DNA from: Treponema pedis
GTDB taxonomy: Bacteria > Spirochaetota > Spirochaetia > Treponematales > Treponemataceae
DNA length: 64,000 nt
NCBI RefSeq assembly: GCF_017161325.1
Contig: NZ_CP045670.1
Span: forward strand, 1,853,367-1,917,366
Direction of reading: 5' to 3'
The position numbers and the translations under genes are program-made. This document shows, piece after piece, positions 52,597 to 62,135 of this stretch. The notes beneath the pieces are model-generated. The model was given only the letters and a program-made list of their open reading frames with translations, did not search any database and had not been told where the DNA came from. Each line of letters opens with the position of its first letter. The stretch's first letter is position 1.

Positions 52597-53192
52597 ATGA
52601 AACCGCAGTTAAAAATTTTATTAAAAAAAGAATTATATGAATTTAGGTATAACTATAAAGCGTGGGCCGTGGCTGTTATATGTACGGCAGGTCTTTATGT
52701 CCCATGGATGAAAGATAGAGGACTTCAGGTTTTTACGCTTCTTTTTTTATATTATTAGCCGTAGGGCAATATATTTATAATTCATATTCGGACGAAATAA
52801 ATTCTTCCGGCTCTATTTTTATCCATAATTTAAATTTCAGCTTTTTACAAGTCTTTTTTATTAAAATATTTTTTTCATTTGTAATTGCAGCGTTAATGCT
52901 TATTGCCGATATTCCTAATATAAGCAAAGAAATAAAAATAATAGATTTTTTATGGCTTTCTCCTCTCATAATTGCAGGGGCGAGCATTATGCAATTATCC
53001 GGTATTTCATCGAAAGGCTCCGAAGATACGTCTTCTGTAATTATGTTTATCGTATCATTTATAATGCTGACATGTGTAATGTTAATTCAAGTTATGATTT
53101 TAAGAATTTTAACCTGTATGTTTTTAGCCGTATTATCGGTATATGCCGCCTATAAGGTTTCTTATTCGCTAAAATACCGTACACAATTATAA
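52597..53192 (+). pseudogene. ABC-2-type permease-like protein, frame broken in a T7 run
   Basis: From ATG 52597 (AGGAG) the frame reads MKPQLKILLKKELYEF, typical of ABC-2 permease N-termini, and stops at 52758 after a run of seven Ts (52742-52748). Eight Ts would continue ILLAVGQYIYNSYSDEI through five more hydrophobic segments to 53192, about 198 residues. Its ATPase is not next to it; the ABC ATPase at 49739 may be related. Confidence 0.6.
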
Positions 53193-53220
53193 GGAATTTT
53201 TTTTTTAATTTTATTAAAAA

Positions 53221-53400
53221 TATGTTTTCGATTCCTGTTATAAAGGTGATTACACTCGGTATTTTAGAGGGTAATCGCCGAATAAATTCCTTATCTGTAA
53301 GCCTCATAATTTTATTCATTTTATCGGCAATAAGTAATTTCCTTGCTTTAAAACATTCTAACACAGCAGGATACCGCTCCGAAATTTCCAAGTTGTTTTA
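53221..53400 (+). CDS. Possible small membrane peptide
   Basis: A 59-residue frame from ATG 53221 with AAGGAAT about 30 bases upstream. One hydrophobic helix (SVSLIILFILSAISNFLAL) and a polar tail. It may be the last piece of the decayed ABC block or a small gene in its own right; an opposing minus-strand frame in the same DNA seems less likely. Low confidence. Confidence 0.3.
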
Positions 53401-53459
53401 AAAAATACTTAAATTTCTTTTAAAAATACGGGGAGCGGTTTTAAAAAGAAGTCAATCGG

Positions 53460-53843
53460 TTAAACTCTTAAATTTCCTGCAAAAAGAGTTAAATCCAATT
53501 CCTGAAAATCTTTTAATACATCATCGGGGTAGGGCGGGATTTTTCCCCGTTTTACCCGCTCCATTGCCGACTCCCAAAGGATAAGAGAATTTGAATCTAG
53601 AGAGCCCGTTTCTTCCAATGCCATACTGCGGTAAGGATGTTTATGCAGCGGAATATTTCCGGCCATTGCATGATTTAAGAGTTTCCAATTTTTATGAATC
53701 AGGTCCCTAACTTGCGTAAAAACTTCTTCGCGCGAAGATACGAATTGAAGAGTGAATTTATTCTTAAACCCGGCATCTTCTTCATAAAATATTTTTACAC
53801 GCGGGTTATTTGTTATAATTATTCTTTTAGGCAGTGTTTTCAT
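53460..53843 (-). CDS. grdX: GrdX family protein
   Basis: A 127-residue GrdX-like protein: KRIIITNNPRVK at the start, VFTQVRDLIHKNWKLLNHAMAGNIPLHKHPYRSM in the middle. GrdX accompanies glycine/sarcosine reductase genes of the Stickland pathway; its own job is unknown. The reductase genes are not in the window, but the adjacent AGCS symporter, 73 bases upstream on the same strand, could bring in glycine. A hairpin at 53872 lies between them, so grdX may be expressed at a lower level. Confidence 0.85.
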   Translation of the reverse strand: MKTLPKRIIITNNPRVKIFYEEDAGFKNKFTLQFVSSREEVFTQVRDLIHKNWKLLNHAMAGNIPLHKHPYRSMALEETGSLDSNSLILWESAMERVKRGKIPPYPDDVLKDFQELDLTLFAGNLRV

Positions 53844-53871
53844 TGTCGTAAAATTAAAAAGGTAAAAAGAT

Positions 53872-53894
53872 AGGGCAGTTTTATAAACTGCCCT
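53872..53894 (-). terminator. Terminator or attenuator between AGCS symporter and grdX
   Basis: AGGGCAGTTT/AAACTGCCCT, 10-bp perfect stem with a TAT loop; on the minus strand followed by ATCTTTTTACC. Confidence 0.7.
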
Positions 53895-53916
53895 TATCAG
53901 CTAAAACCTTAAGGGG

Positions 53917-55335
53917 TTAGTTCTTATATTTACTTGCATCAAAAGGAAGACCGTTATTGTAGTCTTTTAAAAGTTTTGCAACCGTTCCGCTCAGGATAAG
54001 CAATGCTATAAGGTTAGGAATAACCATTATTCCGTTAAAAAGGTCGGATAACTCCCAAACCAAATCAATTTTCAATAAACTTCCCAAAAATACAAAGGCT
54101 ACTACTAATAATTGATAGGGGATTAAACCCTTTGTTCCGAACAGATATCGGATATTTGTTTCACCGAAATAATACCAACCGATAATAGTTGAAAAAGCGA
54201 AGAAAAGAAGACAAACGGCGATAAAAATAGTACCGATGGAACTTCCGGGTAAGTGCTGGGCAAAGGCGGTTTGAACCAGTTTAATACCCTTCATTGTAGC
54301 TTCTCCGTTTTCAAACTTAATAATTCCCGCACTTAAAACCGTAAATACTGTAATGTTAAGAACTATAAAAGTGTCGATAAATACGGCAACAATACCCAAA
54401 ACACCTTGCTCTACAGGGTGATTTACTTTTGCAACCGCGTGAGCATGCGGAGTGGAACCCATACCGGCCTCATTGGAAAATAAACCGCGTGCAATTCCGT
54501 AGCGTGCAGCCCTTCCTATTCCGAAACCTAAAGCGCCTCCCCAAACGGCTTTGGGATTAAAGGCTCCTTTAAAAATATCGGCAAACATAGCGGGAATATT
54601 TTTTGCATTTAATATTATAACCACAAGACCTACTATAACATATACTATAGCCATAATAGGAACTACTTTTTCCGTAACTGAAGCAATGCGTTTAACTCCG
54701 CCTAAGAAAATAATACCTGCAAGTACTGCAAGAACAATACCGGTTATCCATGTAGGAATATTAAAGGCATTATTAAAAGCATCTGAAATCGAGTTTGCTT
54801 GAACCATATTACCCATAAAGCCTAGAGCAAGAATAATTGCTATTGCAAAAAAGCCTGCAAGGAATTTGGCAAATCCGCTATTTCCCAAACCTTGAGAAAT
54901 ATAATATGCAGGGCCTCCTACGGTTTGACCTGAGTCGTCTTGAGTTTTATATACTTGAGCTATACAAGCTTCCGCGAAGTTTGTTGCCATTCCTGCAAAG
55001 GCGGCAATCCACATCCAAAATATTGCACCGGGACCGCCCATAATTAAAGCCGTCATAGCTCCTACAAGGTTTCCCGTTCCTACTTGGGCAGCAATTGCGG
55101 TTGCAACCGCTTGGAAAGAACTCATTCCGTGCTTTCCCGCCTGTTCACCTTTTAAAGAAAAGTTACCGAAAAGCCTTTTCCAGCCCATACCGAATTTGGT
55201 AATTTGAACACCGGCCAGTCTGATTGTAAAAAATAAACCGGTTCCGCACAAAAGCGGAATTAAAAAATAGACACCCCATACAATTCCGTTTAAACCGGCA
55301 ACGAAATTTGTAAGACTTTGTAAAAATTGTTCCAT
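53917..55335 (-). CDS. AGCS-family sodium:alanine/glycine symporter
   Basis: A 472-residue inner-membrane carrier with the complete AGCS pattern: AAQVGTGNLVGAMTA, GGPGAIFWMWIA, GLFSNEAGMGSTPHAH and TIIGWYYFGETN. It is a full-length paralogue of the protein at 9303 and shows what that copy's C-terminus should look like. AGGAG precedes ATG 55335. Placement next to grdX suggests glycine as substrate; this is inference. Confidence 0.93.
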   Translation of the reverse strand: MEQFLQSLTNFVAGLNGIVWGVYFLIPLLCGTGLFFTIRLAGVQITKFGMGWKRLFGNFSLKGEQAGKHGMSSFQAVATAIAAQVGTGNLVGAMTALIMGGPGAIFWMWIAAFAGMATNFAEACIAQVYKTQDDSGQTVGGPAYYISQGLGNSGFAKFLAGFFAIAIILALGFMGNMVQANSISDAFNNAFNIPTWITGIVLAVLAGIIFLGGVKRIASVTEKVVPIMAIVYVIVGLVVIILNAKNIPAMFADIFKGAFNPKAVWGGALGFGIGRAARYGIARGLFSNEAGMGSTPHAHAVAKVNHPVEQGVLGIVAVFIDTFIVLNITVFTVLSAGIIKFENGEATMKGIKLVQTAFAQHLPGSSIGTIFIAVCLLFFAFSTIIGWYYFGETNIRYLFGTKGLIPYQLLVVAFVFLGSLLKIDLVWELSDLFNGIMVIPNLIALLILSGTVAKLLKDYNNGLPFDASKYKN

Positions 55336-55503
55336 AAAAAGATTTCTCCTTTTTCCACAAAATTTCGCGGAAATAATAATTTGTATAAAGTATTATATAA
55401 TTAAACGGTAAAAGATGTCAATATGTAAGTTATGTTAATAATAAAGCTTTCGGTTCATAATTTCGTTTTAAATAAATTCGGTTAAAAAAAATTGAAAAAC
55501 CTA

Positions 55504-55532
55504 TTGACTTTTTTTTTAAATTATAATATTAT
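55504..55532 (+). promoter_or_regulatory. Promoter of tRNA-Val
   Basis: TTGACT (55504-55509), 17-base spacer, TATTAT (55527-55532), 9 bases before the tRNA. Confidence 0.7.
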
Positions 55533-55541
55533 CACTTTATC

Positions 55542-55615
55542 GGGCGCTTAGCTCAGCTGGTACGAGCGTCTGGTTTACACCCAGAATGTCGGCGGTTCGA
55601 TCCCGTCAGCGCCCA
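55542..55615 (+). tRNA. tRNA-Val (TAC)
   Basis: A 74-base cloverleaf: acceptor GGGCGCT pairs with AGCGCCC, discriminator A, anticodon loop TTTACAC between CTGG and CCAG gives TAC. T arm GGTTCGATCCC. CCA not encoded. Confidence 0.96.
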
Positions 55616-55700
55616 TCTTTAAATCCTTGCTATATATAGACTTATCGAATTTGCGACTTTCACCTGATTTTAAAAAGTCAAGTAAGTAGGGAGTTTATGT

Positions 55701-55844
55701 ATGGAATATCATGTCTTTAAAAAACCGAGAATAAAAAACGGAAAAAATCAAAACAATATAAACTTATATCAAACAGTTTTAAAAATTCCTCAAGCGGGAA
55801 TTTCTACGTCGGTGATTTTTATCTTTTATGTCCTCGGTAATTAA
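55701..55844 (+). CDS. Possible 47-residue membrane peptide
   Basis: ATG 55701 is preceded by GGGAG at 55689. The peptide has a Lys/Asn-rich first half and a hydrophobic tail (STSVIFIFYVLGN). It lies in the 325-base gap between tRNA-Val and pepT, which is otherwise empty. No family recognised; the good ribosome site is the main support. Confidence 0.38.
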   Translation: MEYHVFKKPRIKNGKNQNNINLYQTVLKIPQAGISTSVIFIFYVLGN

Positions 55845-55940
55845 CTTATGTAAAAAATATTTTTAAACTTTGTTATTGATATTATACAAGCGTCTTTACA
55901 TAAAACCTTAATAATGTTAAAATCGGAAAAGGAGAAAACT

Positions 55941-57146
55941 ATGAATTATCTTGAACGGTTTAAGCGTTATATAGCGATGGATACAAAATCAAATGAAGAA
56001 AGTCTTAGTTGTCCTAGCACTCCGGGACAATTGGAACTTGGGAAACTTCTTGTAAAAGAACTTACGGAAATGGGTTTAAAAGCGGAACAGGATTCCGACG
56101 GCTACGTTTATTCATGTTTACCCGCCAATACCGATAAAAAGGTTCCTGCGATAGGTTTTATTGCACACATGGATACGGCTCCGGATTTGGACGGAAAATG
56201 CGTTAATCCTAAGGTTTTTGTTTATTCCGGAGGAGATATTAAACTGAACGACGAGTACACGATGACGGTAAAGGATTTTCCGTTTTTAAAAGATGTGGAA
56301 GGTATGGAGCTTATTACTACAGACGGAACTACTCTTTTAGGTGCGGACGATAAATCCGGTATTACAATAATAATGTGTGCAATAGAACATCTTATCTCTC
56401 ATCCTGAAATTAAACACGGAGATATAAAAATAGGTTTTACACCCGATGAAGAAATAGGGCGAGGCGCCGATAAATTCGACGTAAAAAAATTCGGAGCCGA
56501 TTTTGCGTATACTGTTGACGGAGGCCCTTTGGGTGAACTGGAATACGAAAATTTTAACGCTGCCGGCGTAAAAATAGAAATCCGCGGAAAAAATGTACAC
56601 CCCGGTTCTGCAAAAAACGTTATGGTAAACGCTCTGTCCGCCGCACGGGAACTTGAAAATATGCTTCCTGAAAACGAAAAACCGGAATATACTTCAGGTT
56701 ATGAGGGTTTTATCCATCTTCATTCAATTGAAGGCACGGTAGATTTTACAAAAATGTCGTATATTATCCGCGACCATTCAATGGAAAAATTTATACATAA
56801 AAAAGAACTTATGCAGGCCGCCGTCGATTTTTTAAATAAAAAATACGGAAACATTATCAAAATGGAAATAAAAGATTCATACTATAATATGAAAGAAAAA
56901 ATAGAACCCCGTATGGAAATAATCGAACTTGCAAAAAAATCTATGGAAGAGTTAGGTATTACGCCTATAATTAAACCCATACGCGGAGGAACGGACGGTG
57001 CAAGGCTTTCATTTATGGGGCTTCCCTGTCCCAATATTTTTGCGGGCGGTTACAATTTTCACGGCAGATTTGAATTTATTCCTACAAAATTTATCGAAAA
57101 AGGAATAGAGCTTGTAGTAAAAATCGCTGAAAATAACGCAAAGTAA
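55941..57146 (+). CDS. pepT: Peptidase T (tripeptide aminopeptidase)
   Basis: A 401-residue M20 zinc peptidase releasing the N-terminal residue of tripeptides in the cytoplasm. Metal ligands appear in HMDTAPD, LGADDKSG and PDEEIGRG (with the catalytic glutamate pair), VDGG and the final GGYNFHG. GTDGARLSF is typical of PepT. I start at ATG 55941 with GGAG 7 bases upstream. The rRNA methyltransferase gene begins 5 bases after the stop. Confidence 0.95.
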   Translation: MNYLERFKRYIAMDTKSNEESLSCPSTPGQLELGKLLVKELTEMGLKAEQDSDGYVYSCLPANTDKKVPAIGFIAHMDTAPDLDGKCVNPKVFVYSGGDIKLNDEYTMTVKDFPFLKDVEGMELITTDGTTLLGADDKSGITIIMCAIEHLISHPEIKHGDIKIGFTPDEEIGRGADKFDVKKFGADFAYTVDGGPLGELEYENFNAAGVKIEIRGKNVHPGSAKNVMVNALSAARELENMLPENEKPEYTSGYEGFIHLHSIEGTVDFTKMSYIIRDHSMEKFIHKKELMQAAVDFLNKKYGNIIKMEIKDSYYNMKEKIEPRMEIIELAKKSMEELGITPIIKPIRGGTDGARLSFMGLPCPNIFAGGYNFHGRFEFIPTKFIEKGIELVVKIAENNAK

Positions 57147-57151
57147 ACTTT

Positions 57152-58420
57152 ATGCATAATACTGAAAATTTTCCACGCTTTAAAATTACCGCAAAGGGTT
57201 CAAAATTTTTACGAAGCGGACATACATGGGTTTATGAAGATGAAATTACGGAAGCAGAAGAAGCTGCAAACGGAAGCCTTGTAAATATTTTTAGCGATAA
57301 AGATAAGTATTTGGGTACTGGATTTTACAGTAAAAACAGTAAAATCAGAGTTAGAATAATTTCCGATAATAAAAACGATAAATTCGACGACGCTTTTTGG
57401 AAGCGCCGTTTTGAATATGCTTGGCAATATCGAAAAGACGTAATGCGGAAAGAAGATTTAAACTCATGCCGAATTATTTTCGGTGAAACGGACGGTTTTC
57501 CGGGTCTTACCGTTGATAAATTTGCCGATATCCTCGTTATTCAGGTTTTGTCTTTCGGCTTAAACGCAATAAAGGAAACCTTAATTTCAATTTTAGTTGA
57601 AGTTTTAAAAGAAGACGGACAAAATATTGCAGGAGTTTTTGAGCGGAACGATTCCGAATTAAGGGTGCTTGAGGGCTTGGAAGAAGGGAAGGGCTGGCTT
57701 TTTAAATATACAGAGCTTCCGTCTTCTTTCAGCGAAGTTATAATTTGCGAAAACGGAATAAAATATTCTGTAGATTTTATAAACGGACAAAAGACCGGTT
57801 TCTTTTTAGACCAAAAGTATAACAGACTCGCCGTTTCCTCTCTTGCACGCGGTAAGCGTGTTTTAGAATGTTTTACTCATACGGGCTCCTTTGCATTGAA
57901 TGCCATTGCAGGCGGGGCCGAAGCCGTTACGGCAATAGATATAAGCGCGTCCGCTTTGGAAACCGCAAAGAAAAATGCAGCACTTAATTCCGTTTTAAAT
58001 GCGGAAGAAAAAATTATATTCGTTAAAGCCGATGTGTTTAATCTTTTAACCGCCTTGGTTGAAAATAAGACGGGAACCGATTGGGATACCGTCCGTAAAA
58101 ACGGTCCTTACGATATGATTATTTTAGACCCTCCGGCTTTTGCCAAACACCGCAATGTACGGGATAGAGGATTAAAAGGTTACGGGGAAATAAATAAAAA
58201 GGCTATGCAGCTTTTACCGCGAGGCGGATATTTAGCTACGGCAAGCTGCAGCCGTTTTATAAGCGAAGATGATTTTACTTCAATGCTTTTTGAAACTGCA
58301 AAAACCGTAAACAGACGGCTGCGCATTATCGAAAAACGCGGACAATCCGCAGATCATCCCGTTTTAATGGGACAGACTGAAACAGAATATTTGAAATTCT
58401 TTTTACTTCAAGTAGTTTAA
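57152..58420 (+). CDS. RlmI-like 23S rRNA cytosine-C5 methyltransferase
   Basis: A 422-residue protein with an N-terminal PUA domain (RSGHTWVYEDEI near 20-35) and a Rossmann methyltransferase domain: FLDQKYNR, CFTHTGSFALNA (SAM loop), DPPAFAKHR and the CSRF near the end, where the family has its catalytic cysteine. Homologues methylate C1962 of 23S rRNA. Co-transcribed with pepT by position. Confidence 0.9.
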   Translation: MHNTENFPRFKITAKGSKFLRSGHTWVYEDEITEAEEAANGSLVNIFSDKDKYLGTGFYSKNSKIRVRIISDNKNDKFDDAFWKRRFEYAWQYRKDVMRKEDLNSCRIIFGETDGFPGLTVDKFADILVIQVLSFGLNAIKETLISILVEVLKEDGQNIAGVFERNDSELRVLEGLEEGKGWLFKYTELPSSFSEVIICENGIKYSVDFINGQKTGFFLDQKYNRLAVSSLARGKRVLECFTHTGSFALNAIAGGAEAVTAIDISASALETAKKNAALNSVLNAEEKIIFVKADVFNLLTALVENKTGTDWDTVRKNGPYDMIILDPPAFAKHRNVRDRGLKGYGEINKKAMQLLPRGGYLATASCSRFISEDDFTSMLFETAKTVNRRLRIIEKRGQSADHPVLMGQTETEYLKFFLLQVV

Positions 58421-58461
58421 GATACGGAAAAAAAGGAAGGGTTGCAAGGAAACTCATAAAA

Positions 58462-58487
58462 AAAGAAGCCCTTAAAGGCTTCTTTTT
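58462..58487. terminator. Bidirectional terminator
   Basis: AAAGAAGCC/GGCTTCTTT stem around CTTAAA, with an A-run on the left and TTTTTCC on the right; it serves the methyltransferase (plus) and rpsU (minus). Confidence 0.85.
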
Positions 58488-58495
58488 CCTAAATC

Positions 58496-58705
58496 TTAAT
58501 AGCTTTTTGAGTCTCTTGAACGCCTTGTTTTTTTCATCAGCTTTCGGCGGAGAGCCTTGTTTTTTCTGTTTAAGATTGTAGAAGGTTTTTCATAATACTC
58601 GCGTTTTTTCCATTCGCGGATAATACCTTCTTTTTCCACTTGACGCTTAAAACGCTTTAACGCTTTTTCAAGGTGCTCGGAATCATCAATTGAAACAAAT
58701 GCCAT
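58496..58705 (-). CDS. rpsU: 30S ribosomal protein S21
   Basis: A 69-residue S21, the small-subunit protein near the mRNA exit that helps start translation. [15 protein letters not shown] and [13 protein letters not shown] followed by a very basic C-terminus ([17 protein letters not shown]) are diagnostic. Start at ATG 58705 with GGGGGTGAG upstream. Single-gene unit ending at the terminator at 58462. Confidence 0.96.
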   Translation of the reverse strand: MAFVSIDDSEHLEKALKRFKRQVEKEGIIREWKKREYYEKPSTILNRKNKALRRKLMKKTRRSRDSKSY

Positions 58706-58887
58706 TTTTTTTACTCACCCCCTCCGGCTTTAAGATTAAAGAAACAGTATATAAAAAATTAAAGATACTGTCAAGAGGTTTAAAAAGAAAATATCAAGCC
58801 GCTATGGAAATATTCAATATCTTCCGCCATTGCAAAAAGTCTTAACCACCTCTTTTTTTTTTATTTTTTTTTGTTAAAGTACAAATT

Positions 58888-60819
58888 ATGGAAAATAAAA
58901 AGCGTATTAAAGAACTTGAAAAACTTATAAAAAAACATCAAGATCTTTATTATAATTCGGAGCCCGAAATTTCAGATGCCGAATTTGATGAGTTATGGGA
59001 CGAATTAAAAATCCTTGACCCTAAAAATAAAATATTTACTGTAGTCCCTAAAGAATCTGCGGACGGCTTTCCAAAAGCCGAACATATAGTACCTATGGGA
59101 AGTCAGGAAAAAGCCGCTAATCCTGAAGCCTTTTCCGCATGGGCTTTAAAAATGCCTTTTAACGAGTTTATAGTTCAATATAAACTTGACGGGGCAAGCA
59201 TTGAGCTTCAATACGAAAAAGGAAAATTTGTAAGAGCTGTTACGCGCGGGGACGGTAAAATCGGAGATGATATAACGGAAAATGCCCATAAAATGAAAGG
59301 CGTTGTAAAAATTCTTTCAGGGCTATCTTCTCCTTCAGGGGAAAATCCTTTTACGGGGGGAATACGCGGAGAGGTTATTATGACCCGTTCGGCTCATAAA
59401 AGTTTTTTTTCGGACAAGGCTAATTGCCGCAATGCTGCAAACGGTTTAATGAAAAAAAAGAACGGGGAGGGTAACGAACATTTAACGGTAATTTGTTACG
59501 ACGCCGTACAAGGTACGCAAGGCAAACCTTTTTCAGGTTATGCACCTTTTAAAACGGAAACCGAAAAACTTGCTTGGCTTAAAGATTCCGGATTTTTAAC
59601 CGTTGAGCTTAAACTTTGTAAAAGCATAGATGAGGTAATTAAGTACCGTGCCGAAGTTATGGAAAAAAGGCCTTTACTTGATTTTGATATAGACGGTCTT
59701 GTTGTAAAAAACGATGAAATCGATTCTTCCGATGTGAGCCGAGCAAGACCTGAAAAACAAATAGCCTTTAAATTCAGCTTGGAAGAAGCCGTTACCGTTT
59801 TACGCGGAATTGAGTGGAGCGAATCGGGTGCAACTTATACGCCGATAGCCCTTATTGAGCCGATACGCCTTGCAGGTACGACTGTAAAAAGAGCGAGCCT
59901 TGCCAATCCGAACATAATAGAAGCCTTAAATCTTAAAATAGGAAGCCGTGTAGCCGTAACAAAACGGGGTGAAATTATTCCTAAAATTGAAGCTCTTATA
60001 GAAAACCCTTCAGGAGTAAAACCTATAGAATATCCCGATAAATGTTCCGCTTGCGGAAGCAGCTTGGTAAATGAAGGAACGCGTCTTTATTGCCCTAATA
60101 TTTCGTGTAAAAAACTTATTCTACATAGAATTGAAAAATGGATAAGCGTTTTGGATATACGTGATTTCGGTATTACTTTAATACGCCGCTTATTCGATAT
60201 GGAAAGAATCAATTCCATTTATGATTTATACACCCTTACCGTAGAAGAGCTTTCCGCAATCGACAGAATGGGAAAGGTTTCGGCTGCAAAAGTTTATACT
60301 GCTCTTCATTCAAAAAAAGAAATAAGCCTTAAACAATTCATTGCGGGTTTTGATATTGAAGGAATAGGCGAAGTAATGGTAGAAAAACTTGAAGAAGCCG
60401 GTTTTGATACGCCTGAAAAATTATTTAAAGCAAATGAAAACGATTTTGCAAAGGTTTATCAATTCGGCGAAGTGTTATCAAATATACTTGTTACAAGTTT
60501 AAAACTGTTAAAAGAAGAAATGCAAACTCTTATCGATTCCGGAAATATAAAAATTAAAGAGCCTCTTTCGGAAAAAGACGGGGCCGTATTAAAAGGCTTC
60601 AGTTTTTGTTTTACGGGAGAGTTAAATTCGATGAAGCGGGCGGAAGCTGAAATTAAAGTAAAAGAAAGAGGCGGCTCGGTTAAATCGTCCGTTATAAAGG
60701 GGTTAAGCTATCTTGTTACAAACACGCCAGATTCAGGTTCTTCCAAGAATAAAAAAGCACAAGAGCTCGGAACCGCAATTATTACCGAAAAGGAATTTTT
60801 AAAAATGCTGGAGGTTTAA
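58888..60819 (+). CDS. ligA: NAD-dependent DNA ligase
   Basis: A 643-residue LigA that seals nicks using NAD. Active-site lysine about residue 99 in VQYKLDGAS; the N-terminal Ia domain (LYYNSEPEISDAEFD), OB fold, four-cysteine zinc finger (CSACGSS and CPNISC), helix-hairpin-helix repeats (IEGIGEVMVEKL) and C-terminal BRCT domain (FCFTGELNSMKRAEAE) are present. Slightly shorter than E. coli LigA, as in other spirochaetes. The next gene starts 12 bases later. Confidence 0.96.
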   Translation: MENKKRIKELEKLIKKHQDLYYNSEPEISDAEFDELWDELKILDPKNKIFTVVPKESADGFPKAEHIVPMGSQEKAANPEAFSAWALKMPFNEFIVQYKLDGASIELQYEKGKFVRAVTRGDGKIGDDITENAHKMKGVVKILSGLSSPSGENPFTGGIRGEVIMTRSAHKSFFSDKANCRNAANGLMKKKNGEGNEHLTVICYDAVQGTQGKPFSGYAPFKTETEKLAWLKDSGFLTVELKLCKSIDEVIKYRAEVMEKRPLLDFDIDGLVVKNDEIDSSDVSRARPEKQIAFKFSLEEAVTVLRGIEWSESGATYTPIALIEPIRLAGTTVKRASLANPNIIEALNLKIGSRVAVTKRGEIIPKIEALIENPSGVKPIEYPDKCSACGSSLVNEGTRLYCPNISCKKLILHRIEKWISVLDIRDFGITLIRRLFDMERINSIYDLYTLTVEELSAIDRMGKVSAAKVYTALHSKKEISLKQFIAGFDIEGIGEVMVEKLEEAGFDTPEKLFKANENDFAKVYQFGEVLSNILVTSLKLLKEEMQTLIDSGNIKIKEPLSEKDGAVLKGFSFCFTGELNSMKRAEAEIKVKERGGSVKSSVIKGLSYLVTNTPDSGSSKNKKAQELGTAIITEKEFLKMLEV

Positions 60820-60831
60820 ATTTTAAGCTAA

Positions 60832-61440
60832 ATGAAAATTATAAAAAATAGGAAATGTTTTTTTAGTATATTTTCTTTTGTTTCTTTATTATTTCTTTTT
60901 ATATTTATAATCGTAAATTTTTATTCTTTAAAGATAGAGTATGCGGAAAAAAAACTTTTAAACGGTAATTTTGAAATCTACAATACGGGCTGTATCGTAA
61001 AGGCATTGGGACAAAACACCGAAAATGTCAGCGCAGCCGTTTCATTTTATCTTCCCGACGGAAAGCCTTTAGGAACTTATGAGCGCTCATGGCACGGTTG
61101 GGAATTAAAACTTGAATGCATAGTTCTTCAATTGAAAAAAGGAGCCCTTGTGTTTCCGTATAGAATTTTTTCAGATGAATCCAAATACGGAACCGGAATA
61201 AAACTTTTTTCTTATTATTTAAAAAACGGATATCCTGCAATTTACGATTATTCTTTTTTTTCCGATGAAGAAAAAGATGCCGTAAAAACACTTTTCAGTT
61301 TTGCAGCTTTTTCTCCCAATCTTTTTTTGACGTTTTCTTCAGCTAAAAAGCAAACGGTAAGTTTGCGCCGTTTTAATCCCGATACGGAATATATTTTAAC
61401 GGTTTCTTCTTCAGGCAGCCTCTTATTAAAAACAAATTAA
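60832..61440 (+). CDS. Membrane-anchored spirochaetal protein of unknown function
   Basis: A 202-residue protein with a single N-terminal membrane helix (about 12-32) and a soluble beta-rich part outside (LNGNFEIYNTG, FYLPDGKPLGTYERSWHGWEL). No motif is recognised. ATG 60832 lacks a clear ribosome site apart from GGAGG inside the end of ligA 24 bases upstream. Likely co-transcribed with ligA. Confidence 0.65.
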   Translation: MKIIKNRKCFFSIFSFVSLLFLFIFIIVNFYSLKIEYAEKKLLNGNFEIYNTGCIVKALGQNTENVSAAVSFYLPDGKPLGTYERSWHGWELKLECIVLQLKKGALVFPYRIFSDESKYGTGIKLFSYYLKNGYPAIYDYSFFSDEEKDAVKTLFSFAAFSPNLFLTFSSAKKQTVSLRRFNPDTEYILTVSSSGSLLLKTN

Positions 61441-61474
61441 AATCGGCTTTTCGCTTTTTTCGTATTTTCAAAAC

Positions 61475-62122
61475 CTACGGCTTAGAGGGCGGTGTTTCAG
61501 GTTGAGGGCTTTCTTTTTCGGATTGTTTTTTTCCGCTTTTTTCCTTAGAGGTATCTTTAGTTTTTTTAGGAGGATTTAAAATATTTTTTATTTTTTCTTC
61601 CAGTTCCGCAATAGTTTTTTTATCTTCTTCCTGTGTAAATTTCTCTTTTGATTCTTCTAAAAGCTTTAAAGATTCTTCGTATTTTTTTGCCGTAACCAAG
61701 ATTCTTACATAATTAAAAAAATATTCAGGCGTTTCATTTTCTTTCGATATTATCTTTTTATAAATTTCTATGGCCTTTGTTTCTTTACCCGCCGAGGCAA
61801 GGGCGTAAGCGTAAGCCGTACTTATTTTTATATTATCGGGGACTTGATTATACATAGGCTCAAGATATTTTAAGCAATTTTCCCAATCTTTTTGAAGAGC
61901 GTAAATTTGCGCTAAATTATATTTTACCGCATTTCGGTATTGTTTTGATTTTTCGGCTTTTTTATAATAATCTATTGCCTTATCGTATTTTTTCAGTTCG
62001 GTGTATCCTTCTGCAATGGAAAAATACTCTCCGTATAAATTTTCTTTAATTCCTTCCGGAAAAATATTAGGCTGAGGTAAAACAAGAAACAATAAAACAA
62101 AATAACAAATAAATCTTTTCAT
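61475..62122 (-). CDS. Exported TPR protein
   Basis: A 215-residue protein. I start at ATG 62122, which opens a signal peptide (MKRFICYFVLLFLVL, cleavage near FPEG), not at the longer frame. Three or four tetratricopeptide repeats cover residues 35-175 (EGYTELKKYDKAIDYYKKAEK, ALASAGKETKAIEIYKK); the tail is rich in Lys, Pro and Ser and unstructured. Periplasmic scaffold by inference. It follows upp by 13 bases on the same strand. Confidence 0.78.
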   Translation of the reverse strand: MKRFICYFVLLFLVLPQPNIFPEGIKENLYGEYFSIAEGYTELKKYDKAIDYYKKAEKSKQYRNAVKYNLAQIYALQKDWENCLKYLEPMYNQVPDNIKISTAYAYALASAGKETKAIEIYKKIISKENETPEYFFNYVRILVTAKKYEESLKLLEESKEKFTQEEDKKTIAELEEKIKNILNPPKKTKDTSKEKSGKKQSEKESPQPETPPSKP

Positions 62123-62135
62123 AATACTTTTCCGT

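Noticed and set aside
53092-53391. 99-codon minus-strand frame
   Set aside because: It runs antisense through the end of the ABC-2 permease-like gene, has no ribosome site, and its N-terminal region overlaps a more plausible plus-strand frame.
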